This document shows, piece by piece, positions 45,484 to 55,609 of a DNA stretch of 64,000 bases. The DNA is taken from assembly GCA_022315425.1 (NCBI GenBank), contig JAIUPT010000015.1, forward strand, positions 372,001 to 436,000, written 5' to 3'. This DNA comes from Pseudevernia furfuracea. Taxonomy: Eukaryota; Ascomycota; Lecanoromycetes; Lecanorales; Parmeliaceae. The notes under the pieces were generated by a model. It was not told the origin of the DNA, did no database searches, and worked only from the letters and a program-made list of their open reading frames with translations. Positions within the stretch are counted from its first letter, which is position 1. Every line of letters starts with the position of its first letter. The translations under genes and the position numbers were made by a program.

Positions 45484-46053
45484 GTACAGCACCGGTGGAT
45501 CACCTGGGAATTGGATGGGTAGCAATCGTATCTTTTGGGGGTTGGGGGGGGGGGGGATAATAATGCACAGGTTGACGGCCTCATATGACACGACGTGACA
45601 TAAAAGGGTGGGCGGAATGGAAACGTAGCTTCTCAGGCAATCCTTTCGTCAATTTGTTATCATTGTATGCCCTTCCTCGTTCCATCATGTCTTGCCTTCG
45701 TTCACGAACTACATTGAAGAGGGAAGACTCTCCCCCTCTTTTCGAAAGCGAACTGACGGCTACAATCTCGTACCGATCTTTTGCATCCGGCTCAGCCATC
45801 AATGTCATATCTTAAGTGGCCCAGAAATCCAATTGCAAATGTTCGTACCGAGCTCTTATCGTGCTCTAGATAATCATTGGGGCATCTGCAAATCGCCGGA
45901 ATACTTGAAGTTTGCCTTTACCCGGGATTTGCTGTTCCTCCCTGAAATGCTACGTGGACTTGTTTGTCTTCACTTTATTTGTATTTGACTGTCCTTTACC
46001 CTTCGGTTTCATTCTCCCCCCAGCTCCTTTCAGCATCAATTCAGAGAATAGCC
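45484..46053. other. Spacer between the shared-domain genes
   Basis: 570 bp with a G-run at 45541-45556. The 3' part is pyrimidine-rich before the next ATG. No gene. Confidence 0.4.
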
Positions 46054-46638
46054 ATGGCTTCATATTCGTCTTCGACTACGTCACCTGAGAGATGGGCAAA
46101 GATAGTAGAGGCAGAGGAGAGTGGTCGGTACCCAGACATTATGATTGACGACGGAGAACTCAACGCCGTTTCGAAGCCCGAACTCAGAGCTGCTCGAATC
46201 CAGAGTTTTCTAGCTGATGTCTTCAAGGATGATGGCGACAGGGAATGGTTCGGCGCCGCCAGTGTCCCTGCCGAAGCAAGCGAAGAGAAAGCCGCCGGTG
46301 ATGGACAACCTGAAGGTAGCAAGAAAAAGAAGATATCCCTTACACAACAACGCGCAAACGCTAGGCAGGAAAAGATCGACAAGGGATTCGTGATAGCAAG
46401 AGACGAACGTACTAAGGACGACTTCTCACCTACAGACTGGGCCAAAATTACAGGGGACATTAGTACACGGAAATCACGCGGTGTGTACCTCGAAGGAGGA
46501 AAACTTGTTGCGACCGGTCGTGATGGCTTCTGTGCCCGGGACAATATGACTAAATACTTGGACGTTGCGCTTGGATTTTGTCCAGATGGGCTCAAACGTG
46601 CTCCAGGAGGAAAGTTTGTAATTGGACGATGGCGATGA
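46054..46638 (+). CDS. Unknown protein with two copies of the novel ~55-residue domain
   Basis: A single exon of 194 residues. The first copy (residues ~9-65) reads PERWAKIVEAEESGRYPDIM, then ELNAV and IQSFLADVFKD. It aligns with the C-terminus of the upstream gene: W..I......G.YP.I.I....L.AV..........FLADVF. A lysine-rich linker (EGSKKKKISLTQQRANARQEK) follows. The second, more diverged copy starts SPTDWAKITGDISTRKSRG and includes VYLEGGKLVATGRDG and MTKYLDVALGF. The two genes are probably duplicates of one domain in different contexts. The linker could be a nuclear localisation signal (inference). Function unknown. Confidence 0.65.
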   Translation: MASYSSSTTSPERWAKIVEAEESGRYPDIMIDDGELNAVSKPELRAARIQSFLADVFKDDGDREWFGAASVPAEASEEKAAGDGQPEGSKKKKISLTQQRANARQEKIDKGFVIARDERTKDDFSPTDWAKITGDISTRKSRGVYLEGGKLVATGRDGFCARDNMTKYLDVALGFCPDGLKRAPGGKFVIGRWR

Positions 46639-46752
46639 GAAGGGACTTGCAGAGTCAACAGCTTCGTACTTGGGACTTGACGCAAAGCACGCGCTGTAAT
46701 TTCTCTAGAACTCAATCCTGCGAATGTTATAGCAATAGATGACCGAAATATA

Positions 46753-46839
46753 TATCCCATGGATTGGCGCTGGGGGGTAAGATGTCTTGGCACCTAGGGC
46801 AGAAGCCCTGAATTTTACCCCCTGCTAATCCATGGGATA
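46753..46839. mobile_element. MITE-like inverted-repeat element 1 (about 87 bp)
   Basis: A left arm TATCCCATGGATTGGCGC.. (46753-46780) matches the inverse of the right arm at 46815-46839 over about 25 bp with few mismatches. The loop itself contains AGGGC-AGAA-GCCCT, so the whole element can fold into one long hairpin. It is flanked by TA-rich sequence. No coding capacity. Confidence 0.7.
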
Positions 46840-46856
46840 GCAACCTGAATTTGTTA

Positions 46857-46991
46857 GAGGATCGAGTGAAAGTCATGCATAGAGCAGGAGATTACCGATC
46901 ATCCCAGGTTCCCCGAAGCTGATATGAATAGTCAGGTCATTGAACTTGGAATCTTGAGCTTCTCTCTATGCATGACTTTTGCTCGATCCTC
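46857..46991. mobile_element. MITE-like inverted-repeat element 2 (about 135 bp)
   Basis: GAGGATCGAGTGAAAGTCAT.. (46857-46884) is the near-perfect inverse of 46964-46991; about 26 of 28 positions agree. Inner GAAGCT...AGCTTC extends the pairing. It begins 18 bp after element 1 ends. No ORF. The target duplication is not obvious. Confidence 0.7.
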
Positions 46992-47304
46992 TTTCATTGT
47001 TTGAAGGACACTTGCGGGGTTCGGATTTACGAAAACCCCATAGCTCATCTCGGAATGTCTCAGATATAAATCCATGTTATTTCATCCAGCTCTTCACCCG
47101 AGTAATGAGTTTGACTGGACGAGTTGCGGTCTGTCGTACAACGCTACTACACGCGCGGCACGCAAGCGCGCTGGGCTCAGAAGTGGGCCACTGTGGCACT
47201 GGTCAAGGAATGCCTTAATGACCTCACTATTCGACCCTAAATCCTCACAATGGCGCCTTTCATAATCCTCACTCGCCTCCCAAAATCTTCAAAGGTCTTC
47301 CATC

Positions 47305-47982
47305 ATGGCCTCCCGCGCAGAAATCATCCAGCAGAACCACGAGCCCCGCCCTGACCCGCAATCCCAAACTTCCAATCCGGATCCCTCGCAGAATTCCTCC
47401 ACAGGCGTCGACTATGAGCCTCATCCTGGCCAATCGATTAAGGTCTCGCCGGAAAGGGAGAGGATAGTCAAGAGCATCACAAATTTGTACTCTGGCAGCG
47501 CGAGCGAGGAGGACATGCAGGTGTACGCGAAGGAGGCAATCTATGATGATCCTTGGAGCTATTGTGATACCAGGTATAAGATTGCTGGACAGTGGTATGG
47601 TATGTTGAAGAGAGAGAGTTAGGCCAGGAGGGGGGGGGCGCTCCGTTGCCTGTGGTCTGGGGCACTCCAGCTAACGATGTCTCTGTACCTAGGAATACCT
47701 AAAGTCATGGCGTCCTCCAAAACCTTAGCCACGGAGATCGTCTCTAGCACGGACACAGAGCTCATATTCAAGATGAAGCAGGAGTATACCCCACGGATAG
47801 TCCACTTTTCGAAGCCGGTCAATAGCCTCGTGTCATTGACGTTGGATGGGGCCGGCAAGGTGAAATATCACAAGGATATGTGGAACGACAAGGATTACAG
47901 CCATGAGGGCTTGGGGAAGGTCATGAAAACGTTGAATGGGGATTACTTGACGAAGATTACAAGACCGCCAGGGGATTTGTGA
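47305..47982 (+). CDS. NTF2-like fold protein, function unknown
   Basis: Two exons, 47305-47599 and 47693-47982, phase-1 junction (GTATGT...CCTAG), 194 residues. After a Pro/Ser/Gln-rich lead of ~45 residues come ERERIVKSITNLYSGSASEE, then YAKEAIYDDPWSYCDTRYKI, GQWYGIPKVMASSKTLATEI, then two strands (LIFKMKQEYTPR, LVSLTLDGAGKVKYHKDMWN). The helix, then Y..dai..D, then curved-strand pattern with a polar cavity is typical of SnoaL/NTF2-like proteins of unknown function in fungi. It is probably cytosolic. It is convergent with the ribokinase gene, with only a short gap, and shows no lesion. Confidence 0.7.
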
Positions 47983-48116
47983 GGAATTGGCGTAATGTGG
48001 CGGAGCTAAAGGTTGTCAGGATCATGGCCTCCGGGTGATTGTGGTTGCCATTAGTGTTAGGATACCGAGTTTCATACTCAGTTCATGGAGCTTTAATCCA
48101 TGTCCATATAATCCGC

Positions 48117-49169
48117 CTATTGTCTGATTGCCGGATCCAAACCCTGCTTCCATTCGTCAAAGCTGATCCCCGATCCTGCAGAAGCCAGAATGTCCTCTAA
48201 CGAGACCTCGTTCCGCCATGGAATGGCATTCTGTACGCCTTCTTCTTGTACTGTCTGAGCTGCAGCTCTGTTGGCAAAAGCCACCAGATGCATCATATGG
48301 GAGAAATCTCCTCTCGACTTTTTGTCAATCTTCGCCAGTGTACCCGCGTAAGCGCCCACAAAGGTATCCCCAGCGCCAGTGCTATCTACCACTGTCACGT
48401 TCTCTCCTAAGACTCGTAGGACCCGTCGTACTTCAGTATCTAGATAGATTACTCCTTCCGCTCCAAGCGTGATAGAGACATGGCGAACTCCGAGATCAAC
48501 AAGCCGCTCCATATGCTCGCCCCAGAGTGCCCAGGGGTGTTTTTTTTCTGTAGTGCCTGTAATAATGCTGGCTTCTGTCTCGTTGACAACTAGATGTCTA
48601 ATTGCAGAGTAGGCTTCTCGCGGTAGCGTCACAGCTGGTGCAGGATTTAGCAGTACTTCCACGTCTTTCTCTCGGGCGAGCTTCAAAATGTGTAGCACCG
48701 TGACCACAGGTATCTCAAGCTGTAGGATGATCAGATCTGGCAGAGGAATTGGCAGACTTTTGAAGTCCGAAGGCCTCAAAGCGTGATTCGCATTCGGACT
48801 CATCAAAATCCTATTCTCCCCACTCTCCTCTTCAACAATAATGACAGCCACACCGCTCTTCTCGCCACCTTTCACTCTGACCCCATCAACGCCAATACCA
48901 TTACTGGCCAATCCATTAATCAAGTCACGTCCAAACATGTCGTCGCCGACGGCGCCGATCATATTGATAGTGCATTCTGCGTCTTGAACCTCCGAGCCTT
49001 TCGTGCGAGAGAGTCTAGCACAGGCTACTGCTTGATTGGCACCTTTACCTCCGCAGCCCGTGTCGTATGATGAGGAGATGAGAGTCTCCCCTGCTGCTGG
49101 GATGCGGGATGTGCGTGTGATTAGATCAGTGTTGAGGGAGCCGATGATCGTGATGTTTGGTATGGTCAT
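48117..49169 (-). CDS. RBK1: Ribokinase (PfkB family)
   Basis: An intronless minus-strand frame of 350 residues from the ATG at 49169 (MTIPNITIIGSLNTD). The frame is open further upstream but only through non-ATG codons. The PfkB signature 1 region is GGKGANQAVACARL; the substrate-site Asp lies in GSLNTDLITR; signature 2, DSTGAGDTFVGAYAG, holds the catalytic Asp and the anion hole. NPAPAV and LVVNETEASIITG are also typical of ribokinases. It phosphorylates D-ribose at O5 with ATP to feed the pentose-phosphate pool (family knowledge). Full length and intact. The symbol follows the yeast gene and is by homology only. Confidence 0.92.
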   Translation of the reverse strand: MTIPNITIIGSLNTDLITRTSRIPAAGETLISSSYDTGCGGKGANQAVACARLSRTKGSEVQDAECTINMIGAVGDDMFGRDLINGLASNGIGVDGVRVKGGEKSGVAVIIVEEESGENRILMSPNANHALRPSDFKSLPIPLPDLIILQLEIPVVTVLHILKLAREKDVEVLLNPAPAVTLPREAYSAIRHLVVNETEASIITGTTEKKHPWALWGEHMERLVDLGVRHVSITLGAEGVIYLDTEVRRVLRVLGENVTVVDSTGAGDTFVGAYAGTLAKIDKKSRGDFSHMMHLVAFANRAAAQTVQEEGVQNAIPWRNEVSLEDILASAGSGISFDEWKQGLDPAIRQ

Positions 49170-50426
49170 ATTGACGGTGAAGGGATCTAAGGCGTTCACC
49201 TACTCGAAGGCCTGAGTCTGCACCAAAAATTGGGGATTGGGAGGAAATAACCCTTAGGGCACACTTGCGTCAAATCAGAAGGCTGAGTAAAGTATAGACA
49301 CCTAGGAGTGTCCGTACTTATCAGCATTCCTATGCCGACATTCTGCAGAACAGATTGAGTGGGCAAGAGGTCGCACGTTTATTTGATTGATTGATTGATT
49401 GATTGATTAAGTCATACCGGACACCATACGGGTTACCCCGCAGAGGGCTTTACAGGCGTCTAAGGCCCAGCCGGATGTATCTACCCCTGGTGCCCCCGGG
49501 ACTCCCACCCCCGGGCTGGATCTACTACTCTATCTACAACCTGCTCCAGGGCACCTGCCCCCACATGATGATGATGAAAGCCCCCGTACCTCGCTGCGTG
49601 GTTAGTGATCCCTCAGTGCCCGATCTCCTCTGTGGCCACGAGAAATGATCCCTCCGTGCCAAAATGATACGCCATGAAAATACAAAAATCGCGCTCAGAG
49701 CTTGAGACCTCTGAGTGCGGCGCCAGAAAGTGATGAACTTGGTTGCCCATGGGGGTCTTCAGCTTGACTGAAGCCCCCAAGGGTGTCCTCTTGACACCCT
49801 CCCTCATGCATACTGATGCTGGAAAACGACCTCCACGGTCTAGAGACTGAGGTCTCCTTCCTGAGGGTGTTCCGCCTGGGCTTTGTTCCGGGCTTCCTCC
49901 GATTGGAATGAAACCCGTGGGCTAGGGATGAGCTCTCTAGCCCTTGCTGCCTCCGCTGGGTACTCTTCCCAGCACCACCATCCGCTTTCAAGCGGTCGTA
50001 CGCTTGCGAGCCTACAACTCGTATAAGGTCGCAAGCACAGACGCCAGCTCCCGCAAGTAAGTCACTATTAAGTGACGGACTACTGAGTGTCTTTTGGTCT
50101 AGTCGTAATAATTAGCAAAATCCTACCAGCCTTCCGACAGCAGGTGCGATTGCATAGGAAGCTTTTAGCTGGCCGTGTATAGCATAGCGTGCTTGGCTTT
50201 GGAGGGGTATATGGTACCTTGTCTTGCAGCAGGTTTCCATACAGAATCTACATCTTTTTCCACCTGCTAATAGTGCCGTGTTTTATACCATGGCTTTTAA
50301 AACAAGCAGACACAGACCATTAGGCCTACGGATCACTGGAGATACTTACAGCAGCATCTTGCAGAAGCTTCATCAACAAATAGTTGAAAAACATACAAAT
50401 CTCTGCCCTTTACAGGCAATTTAACC
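49170..50426. other. Spacer with TTGA microsatellite and possible repeat remnant
   Basis: A GATT/TTGA array lies at about 49381-49408. From 49400 to 50040 the DNA is GC-rich with several stop-free stretches on both strands and looks foreign to its AT-richer neighbours, perhaps a transposon remnant; I cannot assign a family. Confidence 0.4.
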
Positions 50427-52248
50427 ATGGAGGGACCAAAAGAGCCTGCTGTGCTCTTGTCGAGCAGAGACGCCGCTCCCGCCAAAGAACGCTATCAATA
50501 CAAACTCTTCAGAACGCTTCTCATATACGACTACTCAAGGTCACTACTCAAAGCACGGCCAATTCGGACGACTCGGTCGAAGCCCAGCTTGAAGAGTACT
50601 CTCTGCTGCGAGCTCCACCATAAAAGACATTGTCATATAAATGGGGCGCGAACGAGAGGCCCGAGCAGATCACCATTGGAAACAACTCTCTCATCAATGC
50701 CACCAAGAACCTACTTGCATTTCTTGTGTATCTTCGTAGGAAGAAATCAGCATTGTTCTGGATCGATGCAATCTGCATCAACCAAGATGACGTTCAAGAA
50801 CGAGGTTCGCAGGTGAAGCTAATGAAGCAGATCTACCAGCAGGCCAGAGAAGTTGTCGTGTGGCTTTATGAATCACTTCTACAACGTTCGACGAGAGTGC
50901 TGCCGGGAACATAGTCAAGAACGATAAAGATCGGCGGCTACCAAGCTCCCTCTGTGGTCACTGAAGATGTTTCATCACCCATGTTTCATGCGAGTCTGGG
51001 TACTTCAAGAGGTTGTATTCGCCCGACACATCACCATAGTGTCCCAGCCGAGGATAAGAGACTGGGATACATCACGTGGGATGAAGCTATGAATCTTGGG
51101 ACAGATTACCTATACGATACAAACATGGCGACCGCAACACCTCCGTAGGAGAGAGCGTTGGCCTGTCAATAGCCATGATTTATAACATGAATGACTGGAG
51201 AGGTAGAGTTGAAAATCACGTTTGCAACCTGATTCTTTCGGAGCTCATGTCGATTACAAGATTTTCCGGCGCTAGTGATCCTAAAGACAATGGTAGGTCT
51301 TTGCCCTTTTAGCCCTTGCATGGGACGTGGATCTCAGTAGCTTCCAAATCGACTATGGGATGTCGTGGACGGACCTATCTGTGCGTCTTACTCAACATAC
51401 AGTTTCGCAAAGCAATACACTTGATATCCTACAATTGATAGGACTTTCTAGGCCTACACCCCAAGGAGATGGTTTGTCGTCCTGGGTGCCAAATTTATCC
51501 AGTCCGGCGTTCCTAGCACCTATAATTCGTTATGACTGGCCGAACCGAGCAAAGTCGAGTTTCCAAGACATTCCCAACAACTTGCGATGAGACGTCCCTC
51601 GTTGCAAAGTGCTTGGAATTATTTGATGTACTCACCGTTGCACCAACTCGCAGGGAGTCGAGGGAGGATACCTGGATATGTTGGCCGCCCTACAACAATG
51701 GTACCAAATCGCGAGAGAAATTCTAGCTATGCCAACGCTCAGAGAAATATGATCAATTCGTTCTTTGGTACCTTGATGATGAATCTCGGCTAGCAGGGAG
51801 TTGAAGAACACATAGGCAAAGTCTACATTGCTGGATTGGGATGGAAGTGGCACGTCCGAGAGCTCCTCGGTGAGAATGTTGGTTCCTCCAATCCGGAAGA
51901 TCCTGATGACCTTGAAATCGACCTTGATGATGCAAACCTCTTCTCGCCAAGTAATTCACATCTCTATGCGCCTTGGGCTCGCAAAGTCGTGTTCGGAAAA
52001 CTCGATTATCTTCGGGGACGCTCCTTTGGAGTCACTTCCGGCCAGCAAATGATATTTCTCCCTCCGGGTGCCCAAGAAAATGATCATGTATGCCTGTTAT
52101 ACGGCCTCCAGCTTCTGATCATTCTACGATAAGACGTAGATCAATATGTTACGTCATCGGTGCCTATTATGTTCACCAGCATTTTAAATGGGAATTTCTT
52201 GAGCGCCGTGAGACTTGGGAACACTTGCAATTGATTACGCTTCGATGA
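50427..52248 (+). pseudogene. Heterokaryon-incompatibility (HET) domain gene, decayed
   Basis: HET-domain hallmarks appear in order but in different frames: QNASHIRLLKV, then LSYKWGANERPEQITI, WIDAICINQDDVQERGSQV and VVVWL, then RVWVLQEVVFARHIT and YGMSWTDLSVRL, then LSSWVPNLSS, and a tail with RSFGVTSGQQMIFLPPGAQ and YVIGAYYVHQHF ending at 52248. Visible lesions are a one-base shift near 50497, an in-frame TAA at 50621 directly before KTLSYKWG, and shifts near 50890, 50980 and 51090. Family members trigger cell death on fusion of unlike hyphae (family knowledge). This copy cannot make a full protein. The start at 50427 is the ATG in the frame of the first block. Confidence 0.8.
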
Positions 52249-52778
52249 ATGTGGTGTCTTGAATACTTGATTATAAAATCAAATACTAGCAAAAGAACAC
52301 GATCGCCATTCCAGGCCAGGAATTCTAAATATCCGTCTTCACTGTTGACCAATCGGAGTTGTTCCCGCCTTAAGGTGTCTTCCTGCTTTTGTATCACATC
52401 CTCACCTCCATTACCTTCTTCAATTCTGGAAGCATCGCGTTCTGGTGAGAACAAATTCCCTTTGATCTTAGGACCCCTGCCTATTCACTGAGCCCTCACA
52501 GAATTGTAGGCCTATGAACGAGCAACCTTCATCTCGCAAAACGAAGATCAACACCCAAAAGCGCGCTCGCCAGTGTGAGTGCTTTTCCAGTGACAAGCCG
52601 AAACACCCAGAAGACAATCCCATCAAAACCCCCAGCAAAGACAGCTCAACACTCAGTTACCCCACCAGCCATCAACACCTCCCTCCACCCACTTACCACA
52701 AGTGCCTTCGCCGTCCCACCATCCATAACAACATCCCGCAGAATGCATTCCAAACACGACAAATCCCACCGCCACACC
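52249..52778. other. Spacer, nothing certain
   Basis: 530 bp; the last 250 bp are C/A-rich and lead into the next ATG. An in-frame upstream ATG (near 52743) could extend the next gene by about 12 codons. Confidence 0.35.
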
Positions 52779-53681
52779 ATGGCCCCCAACTACACACCCC
52801 ACTACAGCTCAAACCCACGCCCCCCGACCCGCAACCTCACCTGGTCCGAACAACAAGCCTACAGAATCCTAAGCCTGCGCGACGTCTCGGAACCGCCGGC
52901 CAAGATCCCAGACCCTGACGTCCGAGCTCTCGACCCTGACAGTCAGATCCATGCCCGATGGACGGATCCGGATCTCGTGGAGGCATTGGTGGGTTGATTC
53001 TATTTCAAACACATTCACACACACTCACACACACTCACACTCGCTCACTCACTCTGGAACCCCTCGACCTCAAAAAAGCGACAAGATTGACAGACAGACT
53101 GACGGACTGACTGACTGACGGACTCCTAGTCACAACTCCAGCAATCCGCTCCCGGAAAAGCGAAGCTAGACTTGAAGTATGGCGGTCGCGATGTCACGGC
53201 CGCGACGTGGGTCATGGTGTTTCTGGTATTTTACTTTCCCCCCTTCCCTTCCCTTCCCTTCCCTTCCCTTCCCTTCCCTTTCCTTCCCTCCTTCCCCCCT
53301 TTCCCTCCCGCTCACCAACCCACAACGTTATCAAAAGCCCAAACCACTCTGCTAGCGGGCGACTGTCACTGATACGTGGAATCGCAAACCCAGACATGGC
53401 CGGACGGTCCCACGGAGCTGAAGTACGTGCTGTGGTTTCACGAGTATGATGATTTGGATGTGGAGGTTGGGGAGTTGGGGGGGAGGAAGTGGGGAGTCAA
53501 GAAGGAGGGGGAGGGGGAGGAGAAGGGGAAGATGGAGGTGAAGGGGAAGATGGAGGTGAAGATGGAGGTGGATATGGATATGGAGGATGTGAAGGGCAAG
53601 ATGAGGGTGAAGATGAAGGATGTGGATGTGGATTTGAAGGTGGAGGATGTGAAGGTGGAGATGGAGGAGGGGGATGTGTGA
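52779..53681 (+). CDS. Hypothetical protein with charged repetitive tail
   Basis: Three exons, 52779-52988, 53130-53216 and 53394-53681, both junctions in phase 0 (GTGGGT...CCTAG and GTGTTT...CCCAG), about 194 residues. Exon 1 has LTWSEQQAYRILSLRDVSEP and ARWTDPDLVEAL; exon 2 has KLDLKYGGRDVTAATWVM; exon 3 starts TWPDGPTELKYVLWFHEYDD. It then becomes a run of Lys/Met/Glu/Val/Asp encoded by almost pure purine DNA. Intron 2 contains a long CCCTT array. No known domain. The N-terminal 130 residues look globular, whereas the tail may be microsatellite-born. Confidence 0.5.
53233..53308. repeat. CCCTT array inside an intron
   Basis: About ten near-perfect CCCTT units followed by more C/T-only sequence. 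It lies within the second intron of the hypothetical gene, about 150 bp before that gene's polypurine exon. Confidence 0.9.
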
Positions 53682-54019
53682 GGGAAGGTGTGGGAGGATG
53701 GTGTGGGAGAGGGTTGATACGGTGGTCTATGAGCGTAGGTAGAAGAGCTCTCGAATTGAATTGGATTGAATATGGAGCAATGATTCTATCACGACCTAAT
53801 CAGCACGGTCGAGCATTGCAAAGCATCTCGACTAATTAAGCTCCCTCGCGATTCCATTACGATACAGTCCTAGCAGCCGAAATTCTCCGAAAACTTTTTG
53901 CGTCTCTTCTCAACCAGCCAGCCAGCCATGACACATATCTCGAATGATGGGACTTTTCAAAGCATCTCACAAGTCTTCGTACTCGATCCGTTATAGCCGA
54001 ATCCCGACGATGGAACCCT
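53682..54019. other. Convergent spacer
   Basis: 338 bp between the 3' ends of the hypothetical gene and the MFS transporter gene; no gene or clear terminator structure. Confidence 0.4.
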
Positions 54020-55609
54020 TCAGACCCTCTTCATTATATCCCTATGGACGTACAGTCGGACCATACCCACCATTCCCATCGCCACAAACGCCATAGACCC
54101 GGCATAGAACATAGCAGGATGATAAGCCGCAAGCTTGCTCTTCTCGCCGCCGTGAGCCTCGAGGAGATAGCCCGCGATCGGCGCGCCCTATAGGAACGTT
54201 TCAACCACGGTTTCTCACTCACCCTGGTTCCGGCATTGTTCACGCATGGAGGTAGTAGTCCAACATACCATCAAGTAACCCCCAACCCATCCCGTCACAA
54301 TCATACCCATGGCAACCGAGACCCTCTGCGACCCGAACACCGTCCCAACGACCGTGGGAATTGTAGCGAAGAATCCTCCATTCGCGGCACCATTCATGAT
54401 CACGAAGATGACCAGCGGCGCTAGCGAATCTGAAACAGGCCATATCACAAAAACACTAATAGTTGTCAGGAACAGGCCGATGAAAAGCGTGTTTAGAGGT
54501 CCCAAGGCGTCGGCAGCGAGACCAGAACTGAGTCGGCCGACGGCGGAGGAGATATTGAAGCCTGCTACCAGGCCGGCACCGGCGCTAGAAGAGAGACCGA
54601 GAGAGGCGCTATAGAGGGGGATAAAGAAAGGTGGGACGAGGAGAGGGAACGTAGCGATTACGCCGACAAAGAAGATAGTGACGAATTTGAAGTCGCGGAA
54701 GAGGTCCCTATAGTAGTGGTCAGTCAGTCAGCGTTATTTCTTGTGAGGGAGGGATAGGGAATGTGAACCGTTCAATGAAGGTTGTTGATCGTATTGGACA
54801 TCGCTCTTTGATGAGCCAGGCTGCCGGTAGACCTGTTGCCAATGTCATGAGGCCAAGGATTCTGAAGGTCCAGGCCGGGCCCACTCGCTGTATGATGCCG
54901 TTCATAGAGAGGCTGATAACCATACCTCCAAGGCCACCACCGGCACAGACAATACCATTGGCAAGGCCACGCTTTCTATGGAAGTATTGAGCTGGGGTAA
55001 CATTGATGACCTGGTGATATTAGTCGTTGAGCCTAGATATTACGGCGAGTCGTAAAAGGTTTGAGTTACCATAAAGCAGAGGCTAGGGCAAACGCGATTG
55101 TTAGTATGTAAAATGGGCTATGTGAGTGAGCTGCTATCATACCTTGTTCCAATACCCGATACCATGCCAGTAGTGACGAACAATCCGCCGACGTGGTGCG
55201 TGAGAAACCCACTTAGTATCTCACCTGTTCCCAACATAGAGACCCCTATGAGTGCCGTTTTCTTCGCTCCAAGCAATCGTATCACTCTTGCATTGACGAG
55301 GGCAAGGAACGATATGCATGCGAAGCTCAAAGACCCAATCCAGGAGAGAGTTGGGGTCGAAGAGAGGCCTTGCTTGAAGAGAGCGGCCTGCATGACACCC
55401 CAGCTGTAGACGGTGCCCACAATCCAGAACGAAATGGAGCAGCAGACAGCGACGATTACCCAACCATATTCACCCTCAGGAGCCGTGGAGTCAGCCTGTT
55501 GAGAGACATGGAGGATATTGTCGCGGGTTGTTAATGCCGGTCGCAAGTTGTGATTGGCTTGGACAGGAGTCGTGGGTTCGGTGATGGTCACCTCCTGGGA
55601 TTTTGACAT
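54020..55609 (-). CDS. MFS transporter, monocarboxylate-transporter (MCT) type
   Basis: A multi-exon minus-strand gene, start MSKSQEVTI (55609) and stop 54020-54022 after MVRLYVHRDIMKRV. The hydrophilic N-terminus is followed by GEYGWVIVAVCCSISFWIVG, the MCT-type motif at helix 1, then VYSWGVMQAALFKQ. About twelve hydrophobic helices follow in two halves separated by a shorter loop (LIKERCPIRSTTF). YFHRKRGLANGIVCAGGGLGGM marks helices 4-5 and VGRLSSGLAADALGP the start of the second half. Introns lie near 55090-55140, 55030-55080, 54710-54770, 54210-54270 and around 54190. Fungal relatives carry monocarboxylates, riboflavin or unknown small acids at the plasma membrane, so the substrate is not predictable. 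Frames are intact. Confidence 0.85.

Larger units (their letters stand above)
46639..47304. other. Spacer carrying two inverted-repeat elements
   Basis: Holds the two MITE-like elements listed next. From about 47000 on it is the promoter region of the NTF2-like gene. Confidence 0.5.

Noticed and set aside
49380..49410. Internal telomere-like repeat
   Set aside because: The unit is TTGA/GATT, not the fungal TTAGGG; it is an ordinary microsatellite.
53489..53839. Gly/Glu/Asp-rich ORF overlapping the polypurine exon
   Set aside because: It is a frame-shifted reading of the same purine repeat; the exon in the other frame joins properly to upstream exons.
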